Shown here piece by piece: positions 10,830-22,065 of a stretch of DNA of 64,000 nucleotides. The stretch covers positions 103,244,226 to 103,308,225 of the forward strand of contig NC_081861.1 of assembly GCF_963259705.1 (NCBI RefSeq). The letters run 5' to 3'. The position numbers and the translations under genes were made by a program. Position 1 is the stretch's first letter, and each line of letters begins with the position of its first letter. The notes below the pieces were generated by a model. The model did no database searches, was not told the DNA's origin, and saw nothing but the letters and a program-made list of their open reading frames with translations. Source of the stretch: Myotis daubentonii (Eukaryota > Chordata > Mammalia > Chiroptera > Vespertilionidae).

Positions 10830-10990
10830 GTTTAAACAAAAGTAGAATGGTATACACTAAAATGCTAGCAGTTGAAATATTGGTGATAGATATGTACATA
10901 TTTTGTTTTGTTTGTGCTTATATCTATTTTCTAATGTGAAATGCTATTCTTCATGTGAATAAATAATGAAAACTTAAAAACAACCTAATC
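10830..10990 (+). mobile_element. Old L1M-type fragment, right half
   Basis: AATGGTATACACTAAAATGCTAGCAG ... TATTTTCTAATGTGAAATGC ... AATAAATAATGAAAAC resembles the 3' end of an ancient L1 and probably continues the fragment at 5,055-5,319. From 10,990 to 11,173 I see nothing assignable. Confidence 0.5.
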
Positions 10991-11173
10991 TAAGAGTTTT
11001 AAGCAGAGTTTTACATAATCTCATCATTAGAAACTAGGAATACTAATTCTGTTTTTAAAAACACTGCATTTGTCCTGGAATATTTGGAAAGAACTAATCC
11101 CTCTTGTAACAGTTCACTGTCAAGGTTAGTATTCTAAAATCTGGCATAGGTTTATTTCTGAAAGTTTGTATTT

Positions 11174-12519
11174 TCCTATCTAATAAAAGAGAAACATAGT
11201 AATTAGCGTATGTCTGCTACCCTTCCCATAGGCTAATCAGGGCGATATGCAAATTAACTGCCAGCCAAGATGGCGGCCGGCAGCCAGGCAGCTTGAAACT
11301 AACATGAGGCTTGCTTGCTTCAGTGATGGAGGAAACCAACGTTCTGTGCCTGACTTGCCAGCCTCTGAGCTTGCAGTTTGAAAAATAGTTACAAATATAG
11401 AAGCTAAACAAAACCCCAGAAACCTGCTTTCAGCGAGCCGGGATCTCAGAGCTGGAATTGATACAGTGTTTCGATTATAGAACACAAACAAACCAGATAC
11501 CTGCTTTCAGCAGCAGAGGCCTCAGAGCTGGAGCCAAGCCTCAAAGCTAAAGCTGGCCCAGAATAAAAAAAAAAGAATAAAAGGAGCAGTGGGGAGCTTC
11601 AGTCACCCTCCAGCCTGAAAACAGCCCTCAGCCCCTCATCCAGACTGGCCAGGCACCCCAGTGGGGACCCCACCCTGAAGGGTGTGTGACCAGCTACAAA
11701 CAGCCATCATCCCCTCATCCAGGCTGGCCAAGCACCCCAGTGGGGACCCCCACCCTAATCCAGGACACCCTTCAGGGCAAAACAGCCGGCCCCCACCCAT
11801 GCACCAGGCAGCACCGGGATCTGTGTGACAGGGGGCAGCGCCCAAATCCCCTGATCGCCCTGCGGCTCTGTGTGTGACAGCGGGCGGGGCCACAACCTCC
11901 CTATTCGCCCTGCTCAGTGTGTGACAGGGGAAGGCGCCCTAACCCCCTGATCAGCTCTGCTCTGTGCCTGATAGGGGGGAGCTCCCCAACCCCCTGATCA
12001 CCCTGCGGCTCTGTGTGTGACAGGGTGCAGCACCCCAAACCCCCCCCCACCGGCCCTGCTCTGTGTGTCACAGTGGGTGGTGCCCCAACTCCCCTATCGG
12101 CCCTACTCTTTGAGTGACAAGGGGGAGCTCCCCAACCCCCTGATTGACCCTGCTCTGTGCATGACAGGGGGTGGTGCTGCAACCTCCCCATCGACCCTGC
12201 CTTGAGTGTGACAGGGAGCAGTGCCCCAACCCCCCAATCAGCCCTACCCTGAGCGTAACTGAGGGTGGCATCACAACTTCCCAATCTGCCCTGCTCTGTG
12301 CATGACAGGGGGCGGCACCCCAATTCCCCAATCGGCCCTGCTCTGAGCCCGACCAGGGGCTGCACCTAGGGGTTGGGCCTGCCCTCTGCCACCCGGGAGC
12401 AGGCCTAAGCCAGCAGGTCGTTATCTCCCGAGGGGTCCCAGACTGCAAGAGGGCACAGGCCGGGCTGAGGGACCCCCTTCCCCCCCGAGTGCACAAATTT
12501 TTGTGCACCGTGCCTCTAG
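11174..12519 (+). mobile_element. Helitron 4 (same subfamily as 60,372-61,970)
   Basis: Starts TCCTATCTAATAAAAGAG, followed by the CTAATCAGGGCGATATGCAA block. Ends with the hairpin GTGCACAAATTTTTGTGCAC and CTAG at 12,516-12,519, then host T. The first 450 bp match the reverse complement of 61,520-61,970, including the AGCCTCATGTTAGTTTC-like stretch. It carries a tandem array and no Rep/helicase gene. The base before TC is T rather than A, so the 5' target base is mutated or the end is off by one. Confidence 0.9.
11800..12360 (+). repeat. Minisatellite inside Helitron 4
   Basis: About 11 degenerate units of roughly 47-60 bp, each with CCCCTGATCGGCCCTGCTCTGTG-like and TGTGACAGGGGGCGGCGCCCC-like segments. 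The homologous array in the minus-strand Helitron at 60,540-61,160 has the same unit. The open frames here come from the repeat. Confidence 0.85.
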
Positions 12520-14394
12520 TCATTATATAATTACAAAAATATGTTTTTCATATTACAATGTTTTTGAAACCTAAAAATTGCTCTGTAGAGGGAGGCAAGA
12601 GATTAATTGTTCAGCCTTTGCCAGTAATTCTCTATGTGAATTTGGAAATTTTAACTTTTTTGTTATTTTTGGCCTTTATTTCATCATCTATAAAAAGTGG
12701 CAAGATCAGGAGATCTTGATGAACTTTAGCAGCTCTAATATTCTAGTAATCTATATTAGATTTATAAATCAACCTCAAAGAACTATATGAGAAAGTATGA
12801 AGGCTGAAAAATTCCAAACTCTTTAAAATACTCTTTAATGGATTCTTCTGTAGTTACACAGGAGGTTGTTGATATTTCTCTCCTTTAGTATGGTTTCTCC
12901 CTTAATTGAATTTTAAAACACATTATATGTTAAATATTAAGATATTTGAACTTTTGTATAGTTATGACACCTGGTGGTAAAAGCGAACATCACAGGTAAA
13001 TTCTAATTCCCCAGACACTCACTCTCTTCTTCTCAAAGGAACTTTTCCCCCTTGATTTATCTATTCATCAGGCATCCAGTCATTCATTCAACAAACACTT
13101 AGTGGATACCAACTATGTTCAAGACACTTTATTATGGAGTAAAGGAAGAGGTAATAATGAGTTTTTTAATATGTGTGAGATTGCAATCTATTTAGGGTAA
13201 CAGAATAGAAAAGCGAATAACCACAACATGCTAGGTATATTAAGTACACTCTCACTAAAGAAAATCAGAACTATGAATACTATGAGAAGGCTTCTTGGAG
13301 AAAGTGAGCCTTGCCTTTCTTGTTGCTTCAGTTTCCCCATCTGCAAAATGGTGGTAATACTTTACTGTTGCATAGGATTTCTGTGAGAGATTGACTGACA
13401 GAGTATGTATAAAGTACTTAGTATAGCACCTTGCACAAGGAGTCATTCAGTGATTATTGTTATTATAACAAAACCAAAGATAATCAAGGAAGACTTCATG
13501 TATATTAACTATTCCCTAAATTTTATTTCAAAAATAATTACGGTTCAAGCTTATATATTATTTTCTTTAGACTAAATATATAGAACATGCGATCAATTAT
13601 TTTAGTTAATTAAGTGGATAAACAATCCACAAAAACAGACAGTGTCGGCTATATTTACAGTTTACTAGAGAAACTGGTCAATTTAGCAAAAATAACCAAC
13701 TCAGTTACAATAACATTCAAAGTAGTTGTTTATTTAAATGAGCTGATTGTTTTACTGCAATAAAGTGTCAATTAGTAAATACAGTCTCTTTGAAAGTATC
13801 ATGTAGTCAGTGAAAAAACATCAAATAAGCTGTCTGGCATTGTGTGAGCTGAGTATGGGTTAACTGAATCTTAAAACATTTTAATTGGAGGTGTTGGGAG
13901 TTGAGTAGGCACTTTCTTAGACTCTATGTTTCTTTCAGTAGTTAAGGTTGAGTCTGTCTCATTTTCCCATTAATTACATAAAATGTGAAGCAAACTAACT
14001 GCCTTTGCAAACAATTAAAATACAAGGAAACATTAAAATCTCATTTAGACTTTATTTTTTCTAAATGAGATACATAAGTCATTTCCTAAAAATATCAAAC
14101 ATTTAGGTTGTCAAACTGCTACTTTAAAGGTTAAATAAGCAATAGTACAGTGGCTTTTTGCCAAAAGCTATAATGTTCTGATCCAGAAAAGAAAGAAAGA
14201 AAAGAACAAAGACAATGCCATTTTAGAAATTAATGTCTAACCGGAATTAAGGGAAGATTTGAGAGGAGAGAGGATTGCTGTCTTTCATATTTCAGATGTT
14301 TTCAGTGTTTAATGTATAACAGGATTTTATTTGGCTTTGGTAGGCCGAACTAGGTTTACATGACAGTGATACAGATTTTGACTCACAAGAAAGA
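12520..14394. other. Old non-genic DNA with L2 and MIR remnants
   Basis: At 13,070-13,145 the sequence reads like the L2-type CATTCATTCAACAAACACTTA block. At 13,310-13,460 it reads like MIR in direct orientation (TCAGTTTCCCCATCTGCAAA ... TAGCACCTTGCACAAGG). The remainder is AT-rich with no coding or repeat signal I can assign. Confidence 0.6.
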
Positions 14395-14977
14395 CCCTTC
14401 TAACAATTATGATTGTTAAAAATAGACATTTCTTCAAAGAAGACATGCAGATGGCCAACCAAATTATAAAAACATGTTCAGTATTATAAATCATGATGAA
14501 AATGAAAACCACAGTGAGATAGCACCTCACACCTGTCAGAATAGCTAATAATTAAAAAGTCAACAAAAGACAAGCGTTGGTGAGAAATGTGAAAACTAAT
14601 GTACTGTTGGTTGAATTTTAAGTTAGGGTAGCCACTATAGGAAAAAGTATAGAGGTTCCTCAAAATATTAAAAATAGAACTACCATAATACCCAGTAATT
14701 TTATTTTCAGGTATTTATTTAAAAATGAAAAAAAAAGATATATGCACCTCGAGGTTCATTTTATCATTATTGACAATAGCCAAGATATGAAAGCAGCCTT
14801 TGTGTCCATTGATCAGTGAATGGATAAATTATTTATGGAATATTACTCAACCATAAAAATATAAAAAAGAATGAAATCTTACTATTTGTAAAAACATGGA
14901 TGGAACTAGAAAGTGTTATGCTAAGTGAAATAAGTTAGAGAAATATAAATACTGTATGATTTCACTTATATGTGGAA
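14395..14977 (+). mobile_element. Old L1 3' end, first segment
   Basis: Late ORF2 sequence in direct orientation (AAGAAGACATGCAGATGGCCAAC ... CACACCTGTCAGAATAGCT ... GGATGGAACTAGAAAGTG). It resumes at 16,394-16,542 (GGATGAGAGGGGAGTTGGGA block) and at 16,787-16,925 (TTGTACACCTGAAACTAATAC, a typical old L1 3'UTR end). Helitron 5 and a hAT element interrupt it. Confidence 0.8.
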
Positions 14978-16393
14978 TCTACACTAATAAAAGAGAAAAA
15001 TGGTAATTGGCGTACGACGCTACCCTTTTCATTGGCTAATCAGGGCTATATGCAAATTAACTGCCAACTAAGATGGCAGTTAACTGCCAACAAAGATGGC
15101 GGTTAATTTGCATATGTAGGCACAATGCAGGGAGGCGAAAGGGAAAGCAGGAAGAAGCCCCCTGCCACTGACAGTGATCGGAAACCCAGGGGGGAGCTAA
15201 GAGCTGGGGGGCAGGGCAAAGGCGGCCCTGGGGCCGCCTTTGCCCTGCCCCCCAGCCATGATCGGAGAATCAGGCGCCTTTACCACCCTGGCCAGTGATA
15301 GCAGGAAGTAGGGGTGGAGCCAGCGATGGGAGATGGGCACGATCGAAGCTGGCAGTCTCAGGAGCTAGGGGTCCCTTGCCTGGGCCTAAAGCGGAGCCCA
15401 CGATCGCGGGGCCGCTGCAGCTGCGGGTCCCTGCTGCCCGGGCCGGACGCCTCAGCCAGAGGCATCCTGCAGGGGCAGGGGCGGAGCCTGCAACTGCGGG
15501 GAGCTGGGGGTCCCCTGCCCAGGCCTAATGCTTCGGCCAGAGGCGTTAGGCCTGGGCAGGGGTGGAGCCTGCAACCGCGGGGAGCTGGGGGTCCCCTGCC
15601 CAGGCCTGACACCTCTGCCGGAGGCCTCAGGCCTGGTCAAGGGGCCGATCCGGTGATTGGTGATTGGAGGGTGATGAGGGTCAACTCCTCTGGCCGAGGC
15701 ATCAGGCCTGGGCGGGGGGCTGGGGGTCCCCTGCCCAGGCCTGATGCCTGGGCCAGAGGCATCAGGCCTGGGTGGGGGCCGGAGCTGGGGATTGGGGGGA
15801 TATGATGGTCCCCTTGCCCAGGCCTGAAGCCTGGGTCAGAGGTGTCAGGCTTGGGCGGGGGGTGGAGCAAGCGATCAGAGGGAGATGGGGGTCCCCTGCC
15901 CAGGCATGATTCCTGGGCCAGAGGCCTCAGGCCTGGGCAGGGGTCAGAGCCAGTGATCGGGGAAGATGGGGGTCCCCTGTCCAAGCCTGACACTTCTGGC
16001 GGAGGCGTCAGGCCTGGGCAAGGGGCCGATCAGGCGATCGCAGGGTGATGGGTGTCTACGCCTCTGGCTGACGCCTCAGGCCTGGGCGGGGGTCAGAGCC
16101 AGTGATCAGGGGAGATGGGGGTCCCCTGCCCAGGCCTGACGCCTGGGCCAGAGGCATCAGGCCTGGGCTGGGGGCAGAACCAGTGATGGGGGGTAATGAG
16201 GGTCCCCTGCCCAGGCCTGATACCTCTGTCAGAGGCGTCAGGCCTGGGCAAGGGGCCGATCCTGCGATTGGAGGGTGATGGGGGTCAACGCCTGAGGGCT
16301 CCCAGTATGTGAGAGGGGGCAGGCTGGGCTGAGGGACACTCCCCCCCCACACACACACACCCAGTGCACGAATTTCGTGCACCCGGCCCCTAG
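14978..16393 (+). mobile_element. Helitron 5
   Basis: Starts TCTACACTAATAAAAGAG after host A (14,977) and ends GCCCCTAG at 16,393 before host T, with the hairpin GTGCACGAATTTCGTGCAC. Both ends therefore fit insertion between A and T. The first 100 bp repeat the CTAATCAGGG-TATGCAAATTAACTGCCAAC block of Helitrons 1 and 4. The interior is a GC-rich array, with no transposase. Confidence 0.92.
15360..16290 (+). repeat. Palindrome-rich GC minisatellite inside Helitron 5
   Basis: Repeated GGGGGTCCCCTGCCCAGGCC and GCCAGAGGCATCAGGCCTGG units. Each pair (CAGGCCTGATGCCT ... AGGCATCAGGCCTG) forms an inverted repeat of about 14 bp with a short loop, so the array is a chain of potential hairpins. Proline/glycine-rich open frames on both strands are repeat artefacts. 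Confidence 0.85.
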
Positions 16394-16542
16394 TCTAATA
16401 AAATATAAACAAATACAGAGAACAAACTGAAGGTCACTGGATGAGAGGGGAGTTGGGAGGGATGGGTGGAAAAGTGAAAGGATTAATAAGTACATATTGG
16501 TAATTATAGAATAGTCATGAGGATGTAAAGTACAGCATACGG

Positions 16543-16778
16543 CAGTGATGGCGAACCTATGACACGCGTGTCACAGGTGACACGTGAACTCATTTTTTTT
16601 GGTTGATTTTTCTTTGTTAAATGGCATTTAAATATATAAAATAAATATCAAAAATATAAATCTTTGTTTTACTATGGTTGCAAATATCAAAAAATTTCTA
16701 TATGTGACACGGCACCAGAGTTAAGCTAGGGTTTTTCAAGATGCTGACACGCCAAGCTCAAAAGGTTCGCCATCACTG
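16543..16778 (+). mobile_element. Non-autonomous hAT element
   Basis: Perfect 16-bp terminal inverted repeats CAGTGATGGCGAACCT at 16,543-16,558 and its complement ending at 16,778. The 236-bp AT-rich interior has no ORF. The flanking 8-mers GCATACGG (16,535-16,542) and GGATAGGG (16,779-16,786) match at 6 of 8 positions, fitting an 8-bp hAT TSD that has since mutated. It is inserted in the 3'UTR of the old L1. Confidence 0.9.
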
Positions 16779-16925
16779 GGATAGGGAATATAGTCAATAA
16801 TATTGTAATATTATTGTAATGGTGCCAGATGGGTATGACATTTACCAGAGTACATAAATGTCTAATCTTTATGTTGTACACCTGAAACTAATACATTGTA
16901 TGCCAACTATATTTTAAAATATTTT

Positions 16926-17797
16926 AAAAATTTAATCATCCGCATTAATATCTTTTCACTGAGCTTGCCCTGAGAGTAGAAAATAGCCCCTTTAATTGCA
17001 TCTACCACCAGATACTCTCTAGTTCTTCAGTAGTCTGGTAGTTTCTTGAAATGGTTGCAAGAATAGTCTCAATACATGTGAATGTCTGAAGCTACTATAA
17101 TTCTGTAAGTAAACACAGATCTTTAAAATTACAGAAGCTTCTAGAATGTGCCATGATTAATATTTCAGATGTTTTCAGTATTCAGAACTAATTTTGCCAT
17201 CAACCAAATTCTGAAAGAGGCAAAGGTAATCTGAATTGCACCATTTATTCCAAGCCCCTATAATCCCCAACCTGGCAGCCATTCCCTAGGCTTTTATCCT
17301 ATGTTTCATTTCCAAAGTTTCATAAACACACCTCATCAATTACCTAATTCCTAATAAAATTGCAGTTAAAATTGATTAATTTCTCCCAGAGTTGATGATA
17401 GGGAAATAAGCTAGATTCCAAATTTAAGTACAAGTGGAGACAGCTGTAAAGCTGAAATGTGGAACCCCATAGACACTTGGAATGCACATTTGGGGGCTAT
17501 TTCTTGAGGTCTTGTTTATTGGTTATTCCTACAAATTTGGTTAATCCCTCTGATTATAAAGGGGAAAATATGACTGAGCATATTTCCAAAATAGTGATCC
17601 TTTTGATTACTGCAAATATCCTCCAAAATACTTATCCATTTATAGAGTGGCATGCTATTTTTAGTTTACATAGAAAAGACCTTCTGAATTTATGAAAGTT
17701 CACACTTGAATACTTCTTTAGTATGAAATAAATATATTTGTATACCCAAATATAAACTGACATGCCTTTGATGCTATTTTTACTCCCTTTTGGGCAG
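16926..17797. other. 5' flank of the P2Y10-family gene (intron/upstream)
   Basis: No interspersed repeat is recognised. The stretch ends at a good 3' splice site, so at least its right part is probably intronic. No convincing promoter or upstream exon was identified. Confidence 0.45.
17783..17797 (+). promoter_or_regulatory. Candidate 3' splice site before the coding exon
   Basis: A pyrimidine-rich stretch (CTCCCTTTTGGGCAG) ends in AG at 17,796-17,797, 45 bases before the start codon. Human P2RY10 has an intron in the 5'UTR ahead of the single coding exon (established), so an acceptor here is expected. An in-frame TAA upstream of the ATG (17,831-17,833) excludes an N-terminal extension. Confidence 0.6.
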
Positions 17798-17842
17798 AAA
17801 TCATCTGATGCTGTCCTTAAGGAAGGAACATAAATCCTCAAG

Positions 17843-18811
17843 ATGGGAGGTAACAGCACAAACAGTACAGGAGCAAAGTGCACTGATCTTCAAATGCCAT
17901 TTCAAGACGCCCTCTATGCAACCACCTACATCCTCATATTCATCCCTGGTCTTCTGGCTAACAGTGCAGCCTTGTGGGTTCTGTGCCGCTTCATCAGCAA
18001 GAAAAATAAAGCCATCATTTTCATGATCAACCTCTCTGTGGCTGACCTTGCTCATGTGCTCTCCTTGCCCCTCCGGATTTACTACTACATCAGCCACCAC
18101 TGGCCTTTCCAGAGGACCCTTTGCCTGCTGTGCTTCTACCTGAAATATCTCAACATGTACGCCAGCATTTGCTTCCTGACCTGCATCAGCCTTCAGAGGT
18201 GCTTCTTTCTCCTGAAGCCCTTCAGGGCCAGAGATTGGAAGCGTAGGTATGATGTGGGCATCAGTGCTGCCATCTGGGTCATCGTGGGCACTGCCTGTTT
18301 GCCACTTCCAATTCTGAGAGATACTGGCTTAGCCAACAATACTGAATCCTGCTTTGCTGATTTAGGGTTTCAACACATTAGCATGGCTTCTTCCATTGGC
18401 ATGGTAACTGTAGCTGAACTTGGAGGATTTATATTACCTGCTATGATTATTACTTATTGTACATGGAAAACAAGAAAATCTTTACAGGAATTCCAAGTTC
18501 CTCCTCAGAATACCAAAGAGAGAAAAAAAGCTTTGTGGATGGTCCTGATGTGTGCAGTGGTATTCATTGTGTGCTTCGCCCCTTACCACCTCAACTTCCC
18601 ACTTTTTATGATGATGAAGCAACATATCTTTTCAAACTGCTACTTTATCAAGAGTATTCTATGTTTCCACATAATTTCCTTGTGTCTTGCAAATCTGAAT
18701 TGCTGTCTTGATCCAGTTGTATATTATTTTATGACCTCAGAATTTCGTGATAGATTTTCAGAACATGGCCTGGTTTTTCAGTCATGTGTGAGATGCAATG
18801 ACAGTGTTTAG
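17843..18811 (+). CDS. P2RY10: P2Y10-family G-protein-coupled receptor, intact single coding exon
   Basis: A 322-residue seven-transmembrane receptor. The start ATG has a strong context (A at -3, G at +4) with an in-frame stop just upstream. Visible features: N-glycosylation sites N4, N7 and N165; TM1 N40; TM2 D68; the extracellular disulfide pair C94 (TM3) and C170 (ECL2); QRC at 118-120 in place of DRY, as I recall for P2RY10; CFAP at 244-247 (the CWxP position); DPVVY at 290-294 for NPxxY. P2RY10 responds to lysophosphatidylserine-type lipids, is expressed in lymphoid cells and couples to G12/13 (family knowledge). Residues 1 to about 152 look nearly identical to human P2RY10 as I remember it, whereas TM5 to the tail diverge much more and the tail is shorter (human protein 339 residues). 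It may therefore be P2RY10 itself or the tandem paralogue that is a pseudogene in human (P2RY10BP). No stop or frameshift is present. Confidence 0.93.
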   Translation: MGGNSTNSTGAKCTDLQMPFQDALYATTYILIFIPGLLANSAALWVLCRFISKKNKAIIFMINLSVADLAHVLSLPLRIYYYISHHWPFQRTLCLLCFYLKYLNMYASICFLTCISLQRCFFLLKPFRARDWKRRYDVGISAAIWVIVGTACLPLPILRDTGLANNTESCFADLGFQHISMASSIGMVTVAELGGFILPAMIITYCTWKTRKSLQEFQVPPQNTKERKKALWMVLMCAVVFIVCFAPYHLNFPLFMMMKQHIFSNCYFIKSILCFHIISLCLANLNCCLDPVVYYFMTSEFRDRFSEHGLVFQSCVRCNDSV

Positions 18812-19984
18812 GAGATTCATTACAAGAAGGGAGATCTTCAAATTATCTCCCTTGAATTTTTGGATGATTCCAAGACAACATAATCAAACAATTAGCAAGA
18901 ATGATCTATATGCTCTGTCAGCTTAGCTATGTCACCTTGAATATTTTTTCTAAAATGATATTGTTGACTGCCTTAACAAAACATGGACCCCTTTCCTTTA
19001 TTCTCAAAATTACTCTTTCGAAGGAGCTATTCATGCCTATATGTTCTGTCTAAATGGAAACAAATTTTTCTATGGAGCACACGAGAAAACATTTTTCTTT
19101 ACAGAAAGTAATACGCAACCGAATGAATTGCCCAACTGTTCCTCAGCAATGGGTGTAGTCTTTTCACCTTCTCCTACAAAAAACAAACAAGAAGAAAAAC
19201 AAAACACACACAACAAAATGTAAATTGAAAATAGGTAGGTATAGGTGAATTTTGAAATGTTTTAAAATGTACATGAAAGCAATATGATCCTAGCTTTTTT
19301 TTTTTTAAGGAAAATAACACACTACTTAAGCAATGTAGGCTAAAATGGACAGGTTTATATTAATAGAAGTTATGATAATTGATACTTTTATAATTTAAGA
19401 TATCTATGAGACTTTTACATTTTCCTCTTGGAGAAAGAAACAATTCAGATACATCCCAAATATCTCAAAAATTTCAAGACTTTCACACAGAGCACATACA
19501 CCTTAAACACAAAATAAACTTGTGTTCTAACATATTACACAAAGTTCAGAGTTTCAGGGTTTGCAATGAAAGTTCTTTGCTTGAGTATGTGTGATGTGAT
19601 GCATGCTTTTATATATTGGCACTCATTCAGAAAACATTTTGTTTAATTTGTTCACTAAAATCAATTGTGCCACGGTCTGCCTAGATTAATTCATTTAAGT
19701 ACCACCTTAGTCAAAATATTGCTTGATAGATTTAGAAATGAAAATACACATGCATATAGTTTTTCAAATGGACCTCTTTCCTTACAGGTAAAGGTATGTG
19801 TAAAGAAAACAATGGTGCATCAAATCTTACTGTAAATGGAAAATTGTTTTTTTTTTAATTATTACTGTGGTGAAATTATTTTGTAATACAAATCACTCCC
19901 ATTGGAAATTTTGAAACTTAAAATTTTATATATCAGTTTTTATTAAAATAGCATTTTAAAAAGCAGTGGTTACTTTTATAAAAT
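18812..19984 (+). other. 3' flank / probable 3'UTR of the receptor gene
   Basis: AT-rich, with no interspersed repeat I can name. A candidate polyadenylation signal AATAAA lies at 19,513-19,518, about 0.7 kb after the stop. No clear GT-rich downstream element was confirmed, so the transcript end is uncertain. Confidence 0.4.
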
Positions 19985-20622
19985 TACACTCATGCAACGA
20001 ATAACAATGTTTCAGTCAATGATGGACCACATATACTAGTATGATGGTGATCCCTAAGATTATAATGAGGTTAAAAAATACTTATTGCCTAGTAATATTG
20101 TAGCCATCATAATGTCATAGTGCAATGCACATTAGTCATATGGTTTTTGTAATGCTGTTGTAAACAAACCTATGTGCTACCAGTTACATAAAAGCATGGA
20201 ACATACAATTCTGTACAGTGCATAATATTTGATAATGATGATAAATGATTATGTTACTAGTTTATATACTCAACATAGTATTTTTTAAATATTAATTTAG
20301 AGTGTATCATTTCTATTTATGAAAAAAGTGTTTGCTATAAAACAATATTTTGTGTTATGCAGGCGGCAGGCTTATAAATCTCATGTTTACCATGTCTCTT
20401 GATTGCATTATTTTTTCTTATGCTTCATTTAATCATGTGTTTTTCTGTGTTGTTGTTTTTGTTGTGTTGTAACATGCTATGTATGCTTATAGCCTAGGGG
20501 CAATAGGCTATACCACATAGCTTAGGTATGTAGTAGGCTCGATCATCTAGGTTTGTGTAAGTGTATTCTATGATGTTCACACAATGACAAAATTGCCTAA
20601 TGATGCATTTCTCAGCATATTT
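19985..20622 (+). mobile_element. Ancient Tigger-like (pogo/Tc1-mariner) DNA transposon copy
   Basis: One end reads TCATGCAACGAATAACAATGTTTCAGTCAATGATGGACC. The other end reads TGATGTTCACACAATGAC ... CCTAATGATGCATTTCTCAG. The inner blocks (TATAGCCTAGGGGCAATAGG, CTAGGTTTGTGTAAGTG) are those of an old mammalian Tigger-class element. It is decayed, with no transposase frame; the exact subfamily was not recalled. Confidence 0.65.
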
Positions 20623-20949
20623 TCTTATCTTTATATAATTGGAAATTTATAAAATGTTTTATCTGTGTCATTTTTTTTGTAAATAGGGATTGCTTATCTA
20701 AACAAAAACAGATAACATTTACCATAGGGGGGTTAAAAAAAAACACAGAGGAAAACTCAAGTTCTATGAAATAATTTAAGGATGTGCATTCTAGACAGTT
20801 GTGTCCTATAGCAATGATCGAGATCTCTTTTTTAGTCCCTAAACATTTAAAACCCCATTTTAGGTGGAAATTGTTCTAAATTATATTCTTTCCTACCCAC
20901 TTAAGCAGTTTGTTTTATATAAAAGGACATGGTGTATGAAATAAGTATT

Positions 20950-21100
20950 CATCCAGATTCAGAGCACCAGGATCTAGTTTCAGGTCTCCCACTGATGAGC
21001 TATATTACTTTGAGCAAGTTACTTATCTTTGGTTTTCTTTTTTTTTTTTAAACCTGTTCATAAGGGAGCTACACTAGATGATCTTAATTTGAGACATACT
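20950..21100 (+). mobile_element. MIR relic
   Basis: TCTAGTTTCAGGTCTCCCACTGATGAGCTATATTACTTTGAGCAAGTTACTTATC follows the MIR core order (in human: tggctctgccactaa ... gtgaccttgggcaa ... cttaacctc). Diverged, tail lost. Confidence 0.65.
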
Positions 21101-21397
21101 TTTCAGAATGTGCTTTCTAAACTCCAAAGCACTTTACAAATGATTGTTTTTGCTATTATTAGTATTAACATTGATGCTAACATTTAATGTAAATATAATG
21201 TAACATTTAATGTAATATTTTCAGTATGACTGAGGGTCATTATTATAAACATCAGTTGTTGTACTGTACACATTTGGTTCTCTCAGGGCTATTGAAATCT
21301 GTAGTATTGCTTGTCCCTATACTAAATTGGCCCTATGAATTTTTGGTTCTTATACATTTGATTTTATAAGAGCTTCTTTCTCCACTATCCTATATAA

Positions 21398-22065
21398 TCC
21401 TATATAATAAAAGCCTAATATGCTAAGTGTCTGATCATCCAGTTGGCCGTTCAACCAATCAAAGTGTGATCTATACTAATAAAAGGGCAATATGCGAATT
21501 AGACCAGACATCTTCTGGACAACCTTCTGGACATCCTTCCGGACAAAGCCATGGTGGCGGGAGCCCTAGGCAGAGGTCGTTATGCAGGATCAGGCCAGCA
21601 GGAGAGAGCAGTTAGGATGATCAGGCAAGCAGTGGTGCCAGATTGGAGAGGGTGCAGGCTGGGCTTAGGGACCTCCATCGCCCAATGCATGGATTTTGTG
21701 CACTGGGCCTCTAGTATGCTAATAATATGCTAAGGTCACTCAACCTCCCACCATGATGTGCACTGACCACTAGGAGGCAGATGCTCTGACCAGCAGGTTA
21801 GGTTGCTGCTCTGGTCCAGCAGATCAGGACTGAGCGAGATGGGCTGTACATGCCCTGGAGCCCTCCCATGGTCCTTCCCCAGCTGGCCAACCTCTCACAT
21901 CCCTCCCCGGCCCCAATCGTGCACCGGTGAGGTCCTTCGGCCTGGCCTGCACCCTCTTGCAATCCGGGACCCCTCGGGGGATGTCAGAGAGCAGGTTTTG
22001 GCCTGATCCCACAAGCCAGGCCGAGGGACCCCACTGGTACAGGAATTTGTACACCGGCCCTCTAG
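21398..22065 (+). mobile_element. Helitron 6 (outer), split by Helitron 7
   Basis: Starts TCCTATATAATAAAAGCC after host A and ends GGCCCTCTAG at 22,065 before host T, with the 3' hairpin GTACAGGAATTTGTAC. A duplicated CCTATATAA lies just left of the 5' end (21,389-21,397). The interior has the GTGCACTGACCACTAGGAGG block. It is interrupted at 21,470-21,714; without that it would be about 423 bp. Confidence 0.88.
21470..21714 (+). mobile_element. Helitron 7, nested in Helitron 6
   Basis: Starts TCTATACTAATAAAAGGG after A (21,469) and ends TGGGCCTCTAG at 21,714 before T. At 245 bp it is the shortest Helitron here. The repeated TCTGGACA motif lies at 21,512-21,545. The surrounding Helitron is continuous once this is removed, so it is the younger of the two. 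Confidence 0.9.

Noticed and set aside
15314..15993. Proline/glycine-rich open frames up to 163 codons
   Set aside because: By-products of the GC-rich palindromic array in Helitron 5.
17801..18100. 99-codon minus-strand frame over the GPCR start
   Set aside because: Shadow of the receptor coding sequence; no family resemblance.
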